Assembly: GCF_006715725.1 (NCBI RefSeq)
Contig: NZ_VFNU01000001.1
Span: 2,418,001 to 2,482,000, forward strand
Length of the DNA stretch: 64,000 nucleotides
DNA from: Nocardioides sp. SLBN-35
GTDB taxonomy: Bacteria > Actinomycetota > Actinomycetes > Propionibacteriales > Nocardioidaceae
Direction of reading: 5' to 3'
Positions 8,034-17,069 of this stretch are shown piece by piece. The position numbers and the translations under genes were made by a program. Under the pieces are notes generated by a model, which did not search any database, had not been told where the DNA came from, and saw nothing but the letters and a program-made list of their open reading frames with translations. Position 1 is the stretch's first letter. The number at the start of each line of letters is the position of its first letter.

Positions 8034-9248
8034 GTGCCTTCCCCGCTGACACGCTCCCGCTCGCGCGCCCTGCGCGCCGCCGCCCTGCTGGCTGCCGTCG
8101 CGCTCGTCGCGACCGCCTGCGACGGCTCGGGATTCGTCCCCGGCGGAGACGACCCGGCAGGCGACGAGACCACGGCGGCCGCTGCCTCCGAGGCGATCGT
8201 GACGACCAATGTCAAGGACGACGCGTCCGGCGTCCCTGTCGACAAGGTGGTCCGGGTCAAGGCGGACAAGGGCACGCTGAGCTCGGTGGTGCTCAAGTCG
8301 AAGTCCGGCCGGGTCGAGGGACAGATCCGCGGCGACGGTGCCCGCTGGGTGTCCTCGGGCGGCCTCGAGCCCGACACCCGCTACCGCGTGCGCGCCGTCG
8401 CCCGCAACAGCGACGGCAAGGAGGTCGAGAGCATCTCCACCTTCACCACCCAGTCGCTGAGCCTGGACCAGCAGACCTACGCCTCGATCGCGCCCCTGCA
8501 GGGCGAGACGGTCGGCGTCGGCATGCCGGTCATCGTGACCTTCGACCTCCCGGTCACCGACCAGGCGAGCTTCGAGAAGCACATGACCGTCACGTCCACG
8601 CCCGCACAGCCGGGCTCCTGGTACTGGGTCAGCAGCAAGGAGGCGCACTGGCGCCCCGAGTCCTACTGGCAGGCCGGCACCAAGGTCAGTGTCGACGTCG
8701 GCGTCAACGGCGTCAGCGCCGGCGCAGGCATCTACGGCCAGGAGGACCGCAGGGTCGACTTCGAGATCGGCGCCGCCCACGTCTACAAGGTCAACGCGCG
8801 CACCCACCAGATGAAGGTCTTCGAGAACGGCAAGCTGCTGCGCACGCTGCCGATCACGACCGGCAAGGCCGGCTTCACGACCCGCTCCGGCGTCAAGGTC
8901 ATCATGGAGAAGTACGCCCAGAAGCGGATGAACTCCGAGACCGTCGGCATCGCCCGCGGCTCCGCCGAGGCCTACGACATCGACGACGTCAAGTGGGCCA
9001 TGCGCCTGACCAGCTCCGGTGAGTTCATCCACGCCGCGCCGTGGTCGGTCGGCTCCCAGGGCCACGCCAACGTCTCCCACGGCTGCACCGGCATGAGCAC
9101 CGACAATGCCGCCTGGCTCTACTCGATGACCCGCCGCGGCGACGTGGTCGAGTACGTCGGCACCGACCGCCAGATGGAGCCCGGCAACGGCTGGGGCGAC
9201 TGGAACGTCTCCTGGAACGACTACGTCGCGGGTTCCGCGCTCAGCTGA
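8034..9248 (+). CDS. Lipoprotein L,D-transpeptidase
   Basis: A 404-residue exported enzyme that would form 3-3 crosslinks in peptidoglycan. The N terminus is arginine-rich, then hydrophobic, and ends in a lipobox with C29. Two immunoglobulin-like regions follow (roughly 55-140 and 145-245), as in mycobacterial LdtMt2-type proteins. The YkuD catalytic domain occupies about 248-375, with H333 and the Ser-His-Gly-Cys351-Thr-Gly motif containing the nucleophile. The start is GTG. The 3' end overlaps the convergent glycosyltransferase by eight bases. The family assignment is secure; the exact crosslinking role is inferred. Confidence 0.92.
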   Translation: MPSPLTRSRSRALRAAALLAAVALVATACDGSGFVPGGDDPAGDETTAAAASEAIVTTNVKDDASGVPVDKVVRVKADKGTLSSVVLKSKSGRVEGQIRGDGARWVSSGGLEPDTRYRVRAVARNSDGKEVESISTFTTQSLSLDQQTYASIAPLQGETVGVGMPVIVTFDLPVTDQASFEKHMTVTSTPAQPGSWYWVSSKEAHWRPESYWQAGTKVSVDVGVNGVSAGAGIYGQEDRRVDFEIGAAHVYKVNARTHQMKVFENGKLLRTLPITTGKAGFTTRSGVKVIMEKYAQKRMNSETVGIARGSAEAYDIDDVKWAMRLTSSGEFIHAAPWSVGSQGHANVSHGCTGMSTDNAAWLYSMTRRGDVVEYVGTDRQMEPGNGWGDWNVSWNDYVAGSALS

Positions 9249-10116
9249 GCGCGTCAGGCCGGGCCATCGGCCGCCGACGGTGGCGGGCCAGGAGCGCGTG
9301 CAACCGCGGGGTCAGGCGGAGCTTGGCTGCGGCGGCCGCGACGTGCCAGCCGCGGCGCCGGTAGTCGCGCGCCATCAGGTCGAGGAACGCCGCCTCCTCG
9401 TCGAAGCGGGTGCCCGACTCCGCCTGCACCGACGACACGGAGGCGGAGTGCCTGCGGTACTCGAAGGTGACAGCAGGGTCGACGGCGAGGGTGCCACGGT
9501 CGGCGAGCACGTCGAGGAGCAGGGCCAGGTCGACGACGATGTCGTAACCGGGACGGAAGCCGATCGCCTGTGCTACCTCCCTGCGCCACGCGATGGCCGG
9601 GAAGGTCGTCCAGTTGCCGGTGAGGAGACGGACGGAGGCCCGCTGGCCGGAGTGGACACGGACGTCGCGATGGGAGGGGCGCAGGAGCCGCTTGACGCGA
9701 TCGACCAACGGAAGATGAGGGGCGCCGTGCTCGTCGATCACCTCGACGCCGGGTTGGATCATGTCCGCACCGGTGCGTCGCGCCGTCTCACGCATCCTCG
9801 CGACATACCCGGGGAGCAGCCGGTCGTCGCCGCCCATGAACACCACGTAGTCGGCCGTGGCGACGTCGAGGGATGCCTGGAAGTTGCGGTTCAGGCCGAT
9901 GTTCGCGGTGTGCCGGACGACGGTGATCCGTGGGTCACCGTCGCCGACGGCAGCGCTCGCCGCAGGATCGGGGTAGCAGTCGTCGAGGACGGTCAACCGC
10001 CACTCGGGATCGCTCTGGGCGCGGATGCTGTCGACCGCCTCGAGCAGGTGGTCCGGGTCTCCGTAGAACGGCAGGACGAACTCGACCGACGGGAGGTTGC
10101 TAGGCGTCGGAGTCAC
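9241..10116 (-). CDS. Family 2 glycosyltransferase
   Basis: A 291-residue GT-A-fold transferase. The N terminus has the GT2 beta strand and Pro-Phe-Tyr-Gly-Asp element, an Asp-Asp near residue 44 and a Gly-Gly-Asp-Asp-Arg motif in the DXD position, suited to nucleotide-sugar and metal binding. It probably adds a sugar to a cell-surface glycan; acceptor and donor cannot be read from sequence. The GTG at 10116 was chosen to begin just before the Val-Glu-Phe-Val-Leu-Pro core and overlaps the DUF2304 gene by 17 bases; the start is uncertain. It belongs to the minus-strand envelope cassette 9241-12607. Confidence 0.8.
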   Translation of the reverse strand: MTPTPSNLPSVEFVLPFYGDPDHLLEAVDSIRAQSDPEWRLTVLDDCYPDPAASAAVGDGDPRITVVRHTANIGLNRNFQASLDVATADYVVFMGGDDRLLPGYVARMRETARRTGADMIQPGVEVIDEHGAPHLPLVDRVKRLLRPSHRDVRVHSGQRASVRLLTGNWTTFPAIAWRREVAQAIGFRPGYDIVVDLALLLDVLADRGTLAVDPAVTFEYRRHSASVSSVQAESGTRFDEEAAFLDLMARDYRRRGWHVAAAAAKLRLTPRLHALLARHRRRPMARPDALS

Positions 10117-10447
10117 AGCGCTCGGCGTACGCCGCCTGCAGGAGGGCGTGCGCGCGGGCCAGCTCGGCAACGCGGTGCTCGATCGCGCGGTTCCGCATCG
10201 CCTGGGCGATCGAGGTGAACGTGAAGACGACGATCAGGAGGTACAGCAGCAGGTGCGGGCCCTCCTCGACACCTGCGCGGTGAGCGACGTCGGACACGAG
10301 GCTGGGGGCCAGGACGCTCACGATCGCGGCGGCCGCGACCAGCATCCCGGCGAGGCGGGTGAGCGCGAGCCGGTTGCCGGTCGGGTGGCGCAGCAGCCAC
10401 CACGACGCGACGGCGATGCTCGCGATGAGGAAGATCCGGATGATCAT
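10100..10447 (-). CDS. DUF2304 small membrane protein
   Basis: A 115-residue protein with three predicted hydrophobic helices (about 2-18, 32-52 and 63-85) and a charged C-terminal helix, matching DUF2304. These proteins are usually encoded next to polyprenyl-phosphate glycosyltransferases and are thought to help anchor or flip lipid-linked sugars. The ATG at 10447 overlaps the upstream glycosyltransferase stop by ATGA, so the two are coupled. Function is inferred from context. Confidence 0.75.
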   Translation of the reverse strand: MIIRIFLIASIAVASWWLLRHPTGNRLALTRLAGMLVAAAAIVSVLAPSLVSDVAHRAGVEEGPHLLLYLLIVVFTFTSIAQAMRNRAIEHRVAELARAHALLQAAYAERCDSDA

Positions 10448-11145
10448 GCCGGTGATCGCAATCGGTCGCTGGCGAGGTCGTAGAGGATGTTCAGCGCGTT
10501 GAGGTTCGACTGCCCCTTGCTGCGCGAGTAGTCCGAGTAGCACATGGTGACGGGGTGCTCGCGCCACGAGAGCGAGGCGCTGACGATCCGGGACTCGATC
10601 TCGGAAGCATGCGCCATGCCGCGCTGGCGCAGGTTCATCGCGGCCAGGGCACGGCGGTTGAGCACCCGCAGGCCGTTGTGGGTGTCGGTCAGGCGGATGC
10701 CCGTCAGGGTGCGCGAGAACCGCAGGGCCGCGGCCATGAGAACGCGACGGGCGTGGGGCTGCCCCTCGGTGCGACCGAGGTTGCGGGAGCCGAGGACGAT
10801 GTCGGTCCCGGTGTCCGTGGCGAGGCCGACCATCGTGACCGCGTCGGCGACGAGGTACTGGCCGTCGGCGTCGAAGGTGACGACGTGGGTCGCGTCGGTG
10901 TGGCGCAGCACGTAGTCGAAGCCCGTCTGCAGCGCCGCACCCTGGCCGAGGTTGACCGGGTGGCGCAGGACCGTCGCACCCGCCTCCCGGGCGACCTGCG
11001 CCGACGCGTCACGGGAGCCGTCGTCCACGCACACGACGTGCGGGAAGACCTCGCGCAGAGCGGCGACCACGGACCCGACCATGCCGGCCTCGTCGTACAT
11101 CGGCACCACGACGACGGTGCGATCGAAGGCGGGGGACGTGCTCAC
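10444..11145 (-). CDS. Family 2 glycosyltransferase, dolichyl/polyprenyl-phosphate sugar synthase type
   Basis: A 233-residue GT2 enzyme of the DPM1/Ppm class. Visible motifs are Val-Pro-Met-Tyr-Asp-Glu at the N terminus, Val-Asp-Asp-Gly-Ser-Arg-Asp, and Phe-Asp-Ala-Asp-Gly-Gln as the DXD site. It probably makes a polyprenyl-phosphate-linked sugar, later used by membrane GT-C enzymes; the adjacent DUF2304 gene and the membrane protein upstream fit this. It has no C-terminal membrane helices of its own. The GTG at 11145 is chosen because it falls about eight residues before the first core strand; no strong ribosome site is seen. Confidence 0.82.
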   Translation of the reverse strand: MSTSPAFDRTVVVVPMYDEAGMVGSVVAALREVFPHVVCVDDGSRDASAQVAREAGATVLRHPVNLGQGAALQTGFDYVLRHTDATHVVTFDADGQYLVADAVTMVGLATDTGTDIVLGSRNLGRTEGQPHARRVLMAAALRFSRTLTGIRLTDTHNGLRVLNRRALAAMNLRQRGMAHASEIESRIVSASLSWREHPVTMCYSDYSRSKGQSNLNALNILYDLASDRLRSPA

Positions 11146-11218
11146 GTCGACGAGGTTAGTGAGGAGGACGGCTCCGCGACATGCGTCCCGCCCAAGTGTG
11201 GCCGACAGTCCGCGGTGC

Positions 11219-11238
11219 CCTAGCCCGTTGGGACTAGG
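11219..11238. terminator. Hairpin at the 3' end of the envelope membrane-protein gene
   Basis: CCTAGCCC pairs with GGGaCTAGG around the loop GTT, an 8-bp stem with one bulged A. It covers the last codons and TAG stop of the membrane-protein gene. It could be an attenuating or terminating hairpin between that gene and the polyprenyl-phosphate glycosyltransferase. There is no T tract. The remaining bases 11146-11218 hold no other recognisable feature. Confidence 0.4.
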
Positions 11239-12607
11239 CCGGGTGCCGACCGCTCCCAGCCGGTCCGGACCCGATCCACCGGTCGGCGAGGTACGCCGCG
11301 CCGGCGCCGATGCCGAGGATGACAAGGAAGGCGGGCGGGTTCTCGCGCAGGGCGTCCAGGGCGAGGTTGTAGCGCCACGCGGAGCCGTCGCCGTCGCCGT
11401 CGGTCGAGGCGGCGCCGAACAGGACCCCGATGGCCAGTAGGCCCACCTGCAGCCCGACCAGGACGGCCGCCGCGGTCCGGCCGCGCCGCCCGAGCCGTGC
11501 CGCGGCGAGCGCGAGGAGCGGGAAGCACGCGCACAGCGTCTCCAGCGGGAGCCGGTAGCCCCAGAACCCCGTGCCACCCTGGAACGGGTTCAGATACACC
11601 TGGATCAGGAGGTACACCGCACCGCCGACGGCGAGTGCCCGGACCCAGTCGGGTGCTTCTCGCCAGGCGCCGCGGAGGAGCGGCAGGAGCACGAGCAGGC
11701 ACGGCGTCCAGACCAGGACGCCGACGCCGGGGGAGACGAGGATGCCGGCGACGTCAGCGGCGCGCTCCGGCCAGCTGCGCGAGGCCGGCCACGCGCTGAG
11801 GCTGCTCGCGGCGTAGCCTGCGGTGGGGCTCCATGATCCGTACAGCCAGTGTCCCCAGACGGAACTCAGCAGGACGAAGGGGAGACTGCCGACGGCGATG
11901 CGGACGGCGATACCCGGCTGCCGGCGGGCGAGCGCCACGCCGACGCCGAGCACGGCGACGACGACGGCGAGGTGGAGGCGGCCGACGAGCGCGACACCCC
12001 CGAGGATCCCCGCGAGCCACCAGCGCTCGCGGGCGGCCGCGGCGGCCATGCCGGCGATTCCGAGTACTCCGACCGTGTGTGGCCAGAGGTCGTTGCCTGC
12101 GATGCTCCACAGCGGCGTGCCGGCGGCGAGGGCCGCGGTGCAGGCAACGGCGACCGGGCCCGGGACCAGGCGGGACGCGGCCAGGAGCAGCAGGGCGGCG
12201 GTCAGAGCGACCAGTGCGGAGGCGGACAGAGATCCCGGAACGTCGCTGAAGCGGCCCGATCGGTCGGTGTCGAACCAGCCGGCGATCGCATACGCGGGCA
12301 CGCCGGCGAGGATCGCTCCCGGGCTGCGAGCAACGACCCGGTGCCCGTTGTCGGGGTTGATCACCGTCCACAGGGCGTCGCTGTCGACGTCGTCGACGCC
12401 GGGCCACGCTGGCAGCTGGTCGGGGGAGACCCCGTCGACCCACGGCGTCCCGCTGGTCGCGAGACGCCACGCTCCGAGGTCGGCGGACCACACGTCGCCG
12501 GTGATGGGCGGGTTCAGTGCGCCCAGGCTGCAGAGCAGGAACACAGCGACCCCGAACGCCGCGATGACGCGGCGCCGGGGTCGGCTGCGGTCGTGCTGGT
12601 TGATCAG
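11234..12607 (-). CDS. Polytopic membrane protein, GT-C-like
   Basis: A protein of about 457 residues with roughly ten hydrophobic helices. A basic N terminus (Arg-Pro-Arg-Arg-Arg) and first helix are followed by an extracytoplasmic loop with acidic residues (Thr-Gly-Asp-Val-Trp-Ser-Ala-Asp), as in GT-C transferases that use polyprenyl-phosphate sugars. Family identity is weak. The start is unusual: no ATG, GTG or TTG precedes the natural N terminus, but CTG at 12607 overlaps the qcrB stop as CTGA. The first standard start, GTG at 12544, would remove the basic leader and half of helix 1. Confidence 0.6.
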   Translation of the reverse strand: MINQHDRSRPRRRVIAAFGVAVFLLCSLGALNPPITGDVWSADLGAWRLATSGTPWVDGVSPDQLPAWPGVDDVDSDALWTVINPDNGHRVVARSPGAILAGVPAYAIAGWFDTDRSGRFSDVPGSLSASALVALTAALLLLAASRLVPGPVAVACTAALAAGTPLWSIAGNDLWPHTVGVLGIAGMAAAAARERWWLAGILGGVALVGRLHLAVVVAVLGVGVALARRQPGIAVRIAVGSLPFVLLSSVWGHWLYGSWSPTAGYAASSLSAWPASRSWPERAADVAGILVSPGVGVLVWTPCLLVLLPLLRGAWREAPDWVRALAVGGAVYLLIQVYLNPFQGGTGFWGYRLPLETLCACFPLLALAAARLGRRGRTAAAVLVGLQVGLLAIGVLFGAASTDGDGDGSAWRYNLALDALRENPPAFLVILGIGAGAAYLADRWIGSGPAGSGRHPA

Positions 12608-14307
12608 TGCTCTGCCGGACCGTGCCGGTTGGGGCCGGCGGCGATCTGCGACTCGAGCTCGTGGAGCTCGTGCTCCGCGTGGTGCTGGGCCTCGTGCAGC
12701 TCCTCGGCCGTGGGCTTCTGCACGTTGTCCGCGAAGAACACGGTCGCCAGCTTGGCCCGCAGCTTGCGCAGGCGCGCGCTGCGGCCCGTGGCACCCGAGG
12801 CGTCGATCTCCTCGACCGTCTCCGGCGTCGGGTCGTCGTCGCGGGCGGTGAGCGTGTAGGCCTTGCCCTCGGGGAGCGGGAGGTGCTTCTCGGCGTACCC
12901 GCCCTCGGGGGAGCGGACCAGGACGCCGGTCTCGTAGCCGTGGAGCAGCTTGCCCTCGTCGTGACGCTGGAGCGAGATGCACCAGCGACGCGTGATGATG
13001 AAGGCGATGACCGGTCCGAGGAACACCGCGGCCCGCATGAAGTACGTGATCTCGTTGATGCTCAGGTGCATCTTGATCGCGATGATGTCGTTGCCGCCCG
13101 CGGCCCAGGAGAGGCCGTAGAAGGTCATCAGCGCGACCATGATCGCGGTGCGGGTCGGAGCGTTGCGCGGACGCTGGAGCAGATGGTGCTCCCGCTTGTC
13201 GCCGGTGATCCAGGCCTCCAGGAACGGCAGCGCCATCAGGATCATCAGCATCAGCGGCGGCATCACCAGGATCGGGATCATCACGTTCCAGGACAGCGTG
13301 ATGCCCCAGATGTGGGTCTCCCAGGCCGGGATGATGCGCAGCAGGCCGTCGGGCCAGCCCATGTACCAGTCGGGCTGCGAGCCGGCGGTCACCTTGGACG
13401 GGTCGTACGGGCCGTACTTCCAGACCGCGTTGATCGAGAACAGGCCACCCATCGTGGCGATGGTGCCGAACACGATGAAGAAGAAGCCGCCCGCCTTGGC
13501 CGCGTAGACCGGGAGCATCGGGTAGCCGACGACGTTCTGCTCGGTCCGGCCGGGACCAGGCCACTGGGTGTGCTTGTGGTAGACGAGCAGCAGCATGTGC
13601 GCGGCCACCAGCGCGAGCAGCAGGCCGGGGATGAGCAGGATGTGCATCGCGTAGAAGCGGGGGATGATCGCGTCACCCGGGAACTCGCCGCCGAACAGGA
13701 AGAACGACATGTAGGAGCCGATGACCGGCGAGGCCTTCATGAAGCCGTCCGCGGCGCGCACGCCGGTGCCGGAGAGCAGGTCATCGGGAAGCGAGTAGCC
13801 GGTGAAGCCCTCGATCGTGCCGAGCAGCAGCAGCAGGCAGCCGATCACCCAGTTGAGCTCGCGCGGCTTGCGGAAGGCGCCGGTGAAGTAGACGCGCATC
13901 ATGTGGATCATCATCGAGGCGATGAAGATCATCGCGCCCCAGTGGTGCATCTGCCGCATGAGCAGGCCGCCGCGCACGTCGAACGAGATGTCGAGCGAGG
14001 AGGCGTACGCCGAGGACATGTGGACGCCGCGCAGCGGGTCGTAGGCGCCGTCGTACTGGACCTCGGTCATGCTCGGGTCGAACCACAGCGTCAGGAAGAC
14101 ACCGGTCAGCAGGACGACCACGAAGCTCCACAGGGCGATCTCGCCCAGCATGAACGACCAGTGGTCCGGGAACACCTTGCGGATGTTCTTCTTCATCGCC
14201 GTGCCGAGGCCCAGGCGCTCGTCGGCCCAGTTGGCGATGGCGCCGGCGGCCTTGCCACCCTTGGCGGTGGCGGGCGTCGTGCCGTTGGTCGTGGCGACCT
14301 TGCTCAT
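12604..14307 (-). CDS. qcrB: Cytochrome bc1 complex cytochrome b subunit
   Basis: A 567-residue menaquinol:cytochrome c reductase subunit, with eight core helices plus the long C-terminal extension typical of Actinobacteria. Heme b histidines occur in the Met-His-His-Trp and Ile-His-Met-Met segments of helix B and in Tyr-Ala-Met-His and Ala-His-Met of helix D. The quinol-site motif is Pro-Asp-Trp-Tyr rather than the classical Pro-Glu-Trp-Tyr, as is common in this phylum. The ATG at 14307 is preferred; an in-frame ATG at 14322 is possible. It follows qcrA directly, so the qcr genes form one unit. Confidence 0.95.
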   Translation of the reverse strand: MSKVATTNGTTPATAKGGKAAGAIANWADERLGLGTAMKKNIRKVFPDHWSFMLGEIALWSFVVVLLTGVFLTLWFDPSMTEVQYDGAYDPLRGVHMSSAYASSLDISFDVRGGLLMRQMHHWGAMIFIASMMIHMMRVYFTGAFRKPRELNWVIGCLLLLLGTIEGFTGYSLPDDLLSGTGVRAADGFMKASPVIGSYMSFFLFGGEFPGDAIIPRFYAMHILLIPGLLLALVAAHMLLLVYHKHTQWPGPGRTEQNVVGYPMLPVYAAKAGGFFFIVFGTIATMGGLFSINAVWKYGPYDPSKVTAGSQPDWYMGWPDGLLRIIPAWETHIWGITLSWNVMIPILVMPPLMLMILMALPFLEAWITGDKREHHLLQRPRNAPTRTAIMVALMTFYGLSWAAGGNDIIAIKMHLSINEITYFMRAAVFLGPVIAFIITRRWCISLQRHDEGKLLHGYETGVLVRSPEGGYAEKHLPLPEGKAYTLTARDDDPTPETVEEIDASGATGRSARLRKLRAKLATVFFADNVQKPTAEELHEAQHHAEHELHELESQIAAGPNRHGPAEH

Positions 14308-14308
14308 G

Positions 14309-15409
14309 TCACCAACGGTCATAGTAGTCACGCTCCCAGAAGCTCGGGCCGACGGGCTCGTCGAAGTCACGCTGTGCGACCAGGTAGCCCTCGTCGTCGA
14401 CGGTGATCGGCAGCTGGGGCAGCGGACGGCCGGCGGGGCCGAACACCACCTTGCCGGAGTCGGCGAGGTCGAAGGTGGACTGGTGACAGGGGCACAGCAG
14501 GTGGTGGGTCGTCCGCTCGTTCAGCGAGATCGGGCAGCCGACGTGGGTGCAGATCTTGGAGTAGGCCACGATGCCGTTGACCGTCCAGTTCTTCCGGCTC
14601 TTGCCCTCGGCGTCCTTGCCCGGCTTGATGTCGCCGGGGTTCATCCGGAGCAGGACCAGTGACGCCTTGGACTTGTGGACCTGGAGGTTCACGCCCTCGA
14701 CCTCGGTCGGGTCGATGTCGTAGCGCTCCGGGTTGTGGTAGGCGTCGGGCTGGCAGTTGACCAGGTCGCCGATCTCGAGGTCCGAGGCGAGGATCGGGGT
14801 CCAGATGCCGTCGCGCACGATGCGCATCGGCTTGTCCTTGGTCCCCTTGCCCCAGATGGTGTGGTAGAGCTTGTCGCCCGGCAGCGGACCGAGGTCGCGC
14901 AGCAGGACCACGGCCGGCAGGCCCAGCAGGCCGACCGCACCGAGCAGTGAGTTGCGGATCAGCGGACGGCGCCCGATGCCCGACTCGGCGATGCCGTCGT
15001 TGAGCGCCTGGACGGCGACCTCACGGTCCTCCTCGGAGGACTTCGCCGGGTGGCGCAGCTCGACCATCTCGTGGTCGGCCATGAGCTTGCGGGCCCAGTG
15101 GATGATGCCGACGCCGATGAACAGCAGTGCGAGACCGAGGAAGAAGCCCAGCGCCATGGTCGAGGCGCCGTGGTTGCCGATCAGGGTCCAGTCGTCACCG
15201 ATGTCGAGGGTGAAGTAGGAGACCAGGAAGGCGAGGGTCGCCAGCGCGGAGAGGCCGAACAGCGTGGCCACCTGGCGCTCGGCGCGCTTCTCCTTGGCGG
15301 GGTCGACGTCCGTCGGCCGCCACTGGTGCTCGGGCAGGCCCGGGTCCGCGATCGGGATCGCGAGCTCGCCCCCGCTCGCGTCGGAGTGGTTGTCGTGTGC
15401 GTCGGTCAC
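14309..15409 (-). CDS. qcrA: Cytochrome bc1 complex Rieske iron-sulfur subunit
   Basis: A 366-residue actinobacterial Rieske protein with three predicted N-terminal helices (about 50-70, 85-105 and 150-170) instead of one. The [2Fe-2S] ligands are in Cys-Thr-His-Val-Gly-Cys and Cys-Pro-Cys-His-Gln-Ser, giving two Cys and two His plus the disulfide pair. It moves electrons from quinol to the diheme cytochrome QcrC. The GTG start overlaps the qcrC stop by GTGA. Confidence 0.96.
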   Translation of the reverse strand: MTDAHDNHSDASGGELAIPIADPGLPEHQWRPTDVDPAKEKRAERQVATLFGLSALATLAFLVSYFTLDIGDDWTLIGNHGASTMALGFFLGLALLFIGVGIIHWARKLMADHEMVELRHPAKSSEEDREVAVQALNDGIAESGIGRRPLIRNSLLGAVGLLGLPAVVLLRDLGPLPGDKLYHTIWGKGTKDKPMRIVRDGIWTPILASDLEIGDLVNCQPDAYHNPERYDIDPTEVEGVNLQVHKSKASLVLLRMNPGDIKPGKDAEGKSRKNWTVNGIVAYSKICTHVGCPISLNERTTHHLLCPCHQSTFDLADSGKVVFGPAGRPLPQLPITVDDEGYLVAQRDFDEPVGPSFWERDYYDRW

Positions 15410-16281
15410 GCTGCCGCCTCGTCCTTCTTCTTGCTCGAGCGGGTGGTGTGGGCCGCGATCCAGACGGCGAAGCCGACCAGGAGGCCGATGCCGCCGACCC
15501 AGGCGATGATGCCCTCACTCACCGGTCCGAGGCCGCCCAGCGTGAAGCCGCTGTAGCTCGGGGCCTGGTCCAGCTCGTTGAGGTAGGCGATGACGGCCTT
15601 CTTGTCCTCGGGCGGGATGTTGCCGTCGGAGAAGGTGTCCATCGACTGGGGACCGGTCAGCATCGCCTCGTAGATGTGCTTGGAGTCGACGCCGCGGATC
15701 TTGGGCGCGAAGCCGCCGCGCGGCATGGCGCCGCCGGAGCCCTCGAAGTTGTGGCACGCCGTGCAGTTGGCGAGGAAGATCTGGCCGCCGCGCACGACGA
15801 GCTCCTCGATCTCCTTCTCGCTCATCCCCTCGGTGGAGTAGAGCTCCTTGTCGGGGACGGCCGGGCCGGTGCCGAGCGAGGCGACGTACGCCGCGAGCGC
15901 AGCGGTCTCCTCCTTGGTGTAGACGACCTCCTTGCGCGGCGCCTGGGCGCCGGGCTGGGCCATCGGCATGCGGCCGGTGCCGACCTGGAAGTCGACGGCC
16001 GCGGCGCCCACGTCGGTCAGGGCGGGCCCGTACTGCGAGCCGCCCTGGGTGAGGACGCCCTCGCCGTTCTGGCCGTGGCAGAAGGCGCAGCCGACCAGGA
16101 AGAGCTCACGCCCCTCCTTGACCAGTGCCGCCTCGTCCTGGCTGGTGTCGGCCTGGGCCGGCGCGAGCGCTGCGTAGAGGCCACCTGTCAGCAGGAGGCC
16201 GCAGACGAGCACCAGGAGTCCGGCGATCGGACCGCGGCGATGCCGCGAGAGGCGACCAGCGGTTCGGTTCAGGAGGCGCAC
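15406..16281 (-). CDS. qcrC: Diheme cytochrome c subunit of the bc1 complex
   Basis: A 291-residue membrane-anchored cytochrome cc. There are two heme c sites: Cys-Ala-Phe-Cys-His near residue 65 and Cys-Thr-Ala-Cys-His near residue 172. Axial methionines are probably in the Gly-Arg-Met-Pro-Met and later Met-rich regions. An N-terminal signal anchor and a C-terminal helix flank the heme domains. It replaces a soluble cytochrome c and passes electrons directly to CuA in CtaC. It starts at GTG, with an AAGGA-like ribosome site about nine bases upstream. Confidence 0.96.
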   Translation of the reverse strand: MRLLNRTAGRLSRHRRGPIAGLLVLVCGLLLTGGLYAALAPAQADTSQDEAALVKEGRELFLVGCAFCHGQNGEGVLTQGGSQYGPALTDVGAAAVDFQVGTGRMPMAQPGAQAPRKEVVYTKEETAALAAYVASLGTGPAVPDKELYSTEGMSEKEIEELVVRGGQIFLANCTACHNFEGSGGAMPRGGFAPKIRGVDSKHIYEAMLTGPQSMDTFSDGNIPPEDKKAVIAYLNELDQAPSYSGFTLGGLGPVSEGIIAWVGGIGLLVGFAVWIAAHTTRSSKKKDEAAA

Positions 16282-16339
16282 ATTCAGTCCTTGTCAGTCC
16301 GGAGGATCCAACAGCTCTTCGTCATCGGGGTGGCCCGTG

Positions 16340-16993
16340 TCACTTGATCAGGTAGATCGTCGCGAACAGGCCGATCCACACGACGTCGACGAAGTGCCAG
16401 TAGTACGAGACGACGATCGCGCTGACCGCCTGCTCGTGCGTGAAGCGCCTGGCGACGTACGTGCGGCCGAGGACGAAGAGGAAGGCGATGAGACCGCCGG
16501 TCACGTGGATGCCGTGGAAGCCGGTGGTCAGGTAGAACATCGTGCCGTAGGCGTCGTGGGGGATCGTGACGCCCTCGTGGATGAGCTCGGCGTACTCGAG
16601 CGCCTGGCCGCCGACGAAGATGGCACCCATGACGTAGGTCAGGATGAACCACTCGCGCAGGCCCCACTTGCCGACCTGGAGCAGCGAGCCAGCGCGCGAG
16701 ACCTGGCCGCGCTCGGCCGCGAACACACCCAGCTGGCAGGTGAACGACGACAGCACGAGGATCGTGGTGTTGATCGACGCGAACGGGACGTTCAGCAGCT
16801 GGGTGTTCTCCGACCACATCTCGGGCGAGACCGAGCGGATCGTGAAGTACGACGCGAAGAGCGCCGCGAAGAACATGAGCTCGCTGGACAGCCAGATGAT
16901 CGTGCCGACCGCGACCATGCTGGGTCGGTCGTGCTGGCCGTGCAGGCGCGAGGCCGGGAGAGTTGCCGAAGCTGAGATCGCCACGGGCGCCAT
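16340..16993 (-). CDS. ctaE: Cytochrome c oxidase subunit III
   Basis: A 217-residue heme-copper oxidase subunit III with five to six membrane helices. Family elements include the first-helix Ser-Ser-Glu-Leu-Met-Phe-Phe-Ala stretch, Thr-Gly-Phe-His-Gly-Ile-His and the C-terminal [10 protein letters not shown] motif. It heads the minus-strand ctaE-qcrC-qcrA-qcrB unit, 58 bases before qcrC. The ATG at 16993 is chosen; it is divergent from ctaG, with a GATACC -10-like element upstream. Confidence 0.95.
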   Translation of the reverse strand: MAPVAISASATLPASRLHGQHDRPSMVAVGTIIWLSSELMFFAALFASYFTIRSVSPEMWSENTQLLNVPFASINTTILVLSSFTCQLGVFAAERGQVSRAGSLLQVGKWGLREWFILTYVMGAIFVGGQALEYAELIHEGVTIPHDAYGTMFYLTTGFHGIHVTGGLIAFLFVLGRTYVARRFTHEQAVSAIVVSYYWHFVDVVWIGLFATIYLIK

Positions 16994-17069
16994 TATGGCG
17001 GTATCGGATCGCATCGGCATCCCGACCCCCCGTTCTGGGCCCTCACCACCTGCCACCTACGCTCGGACG

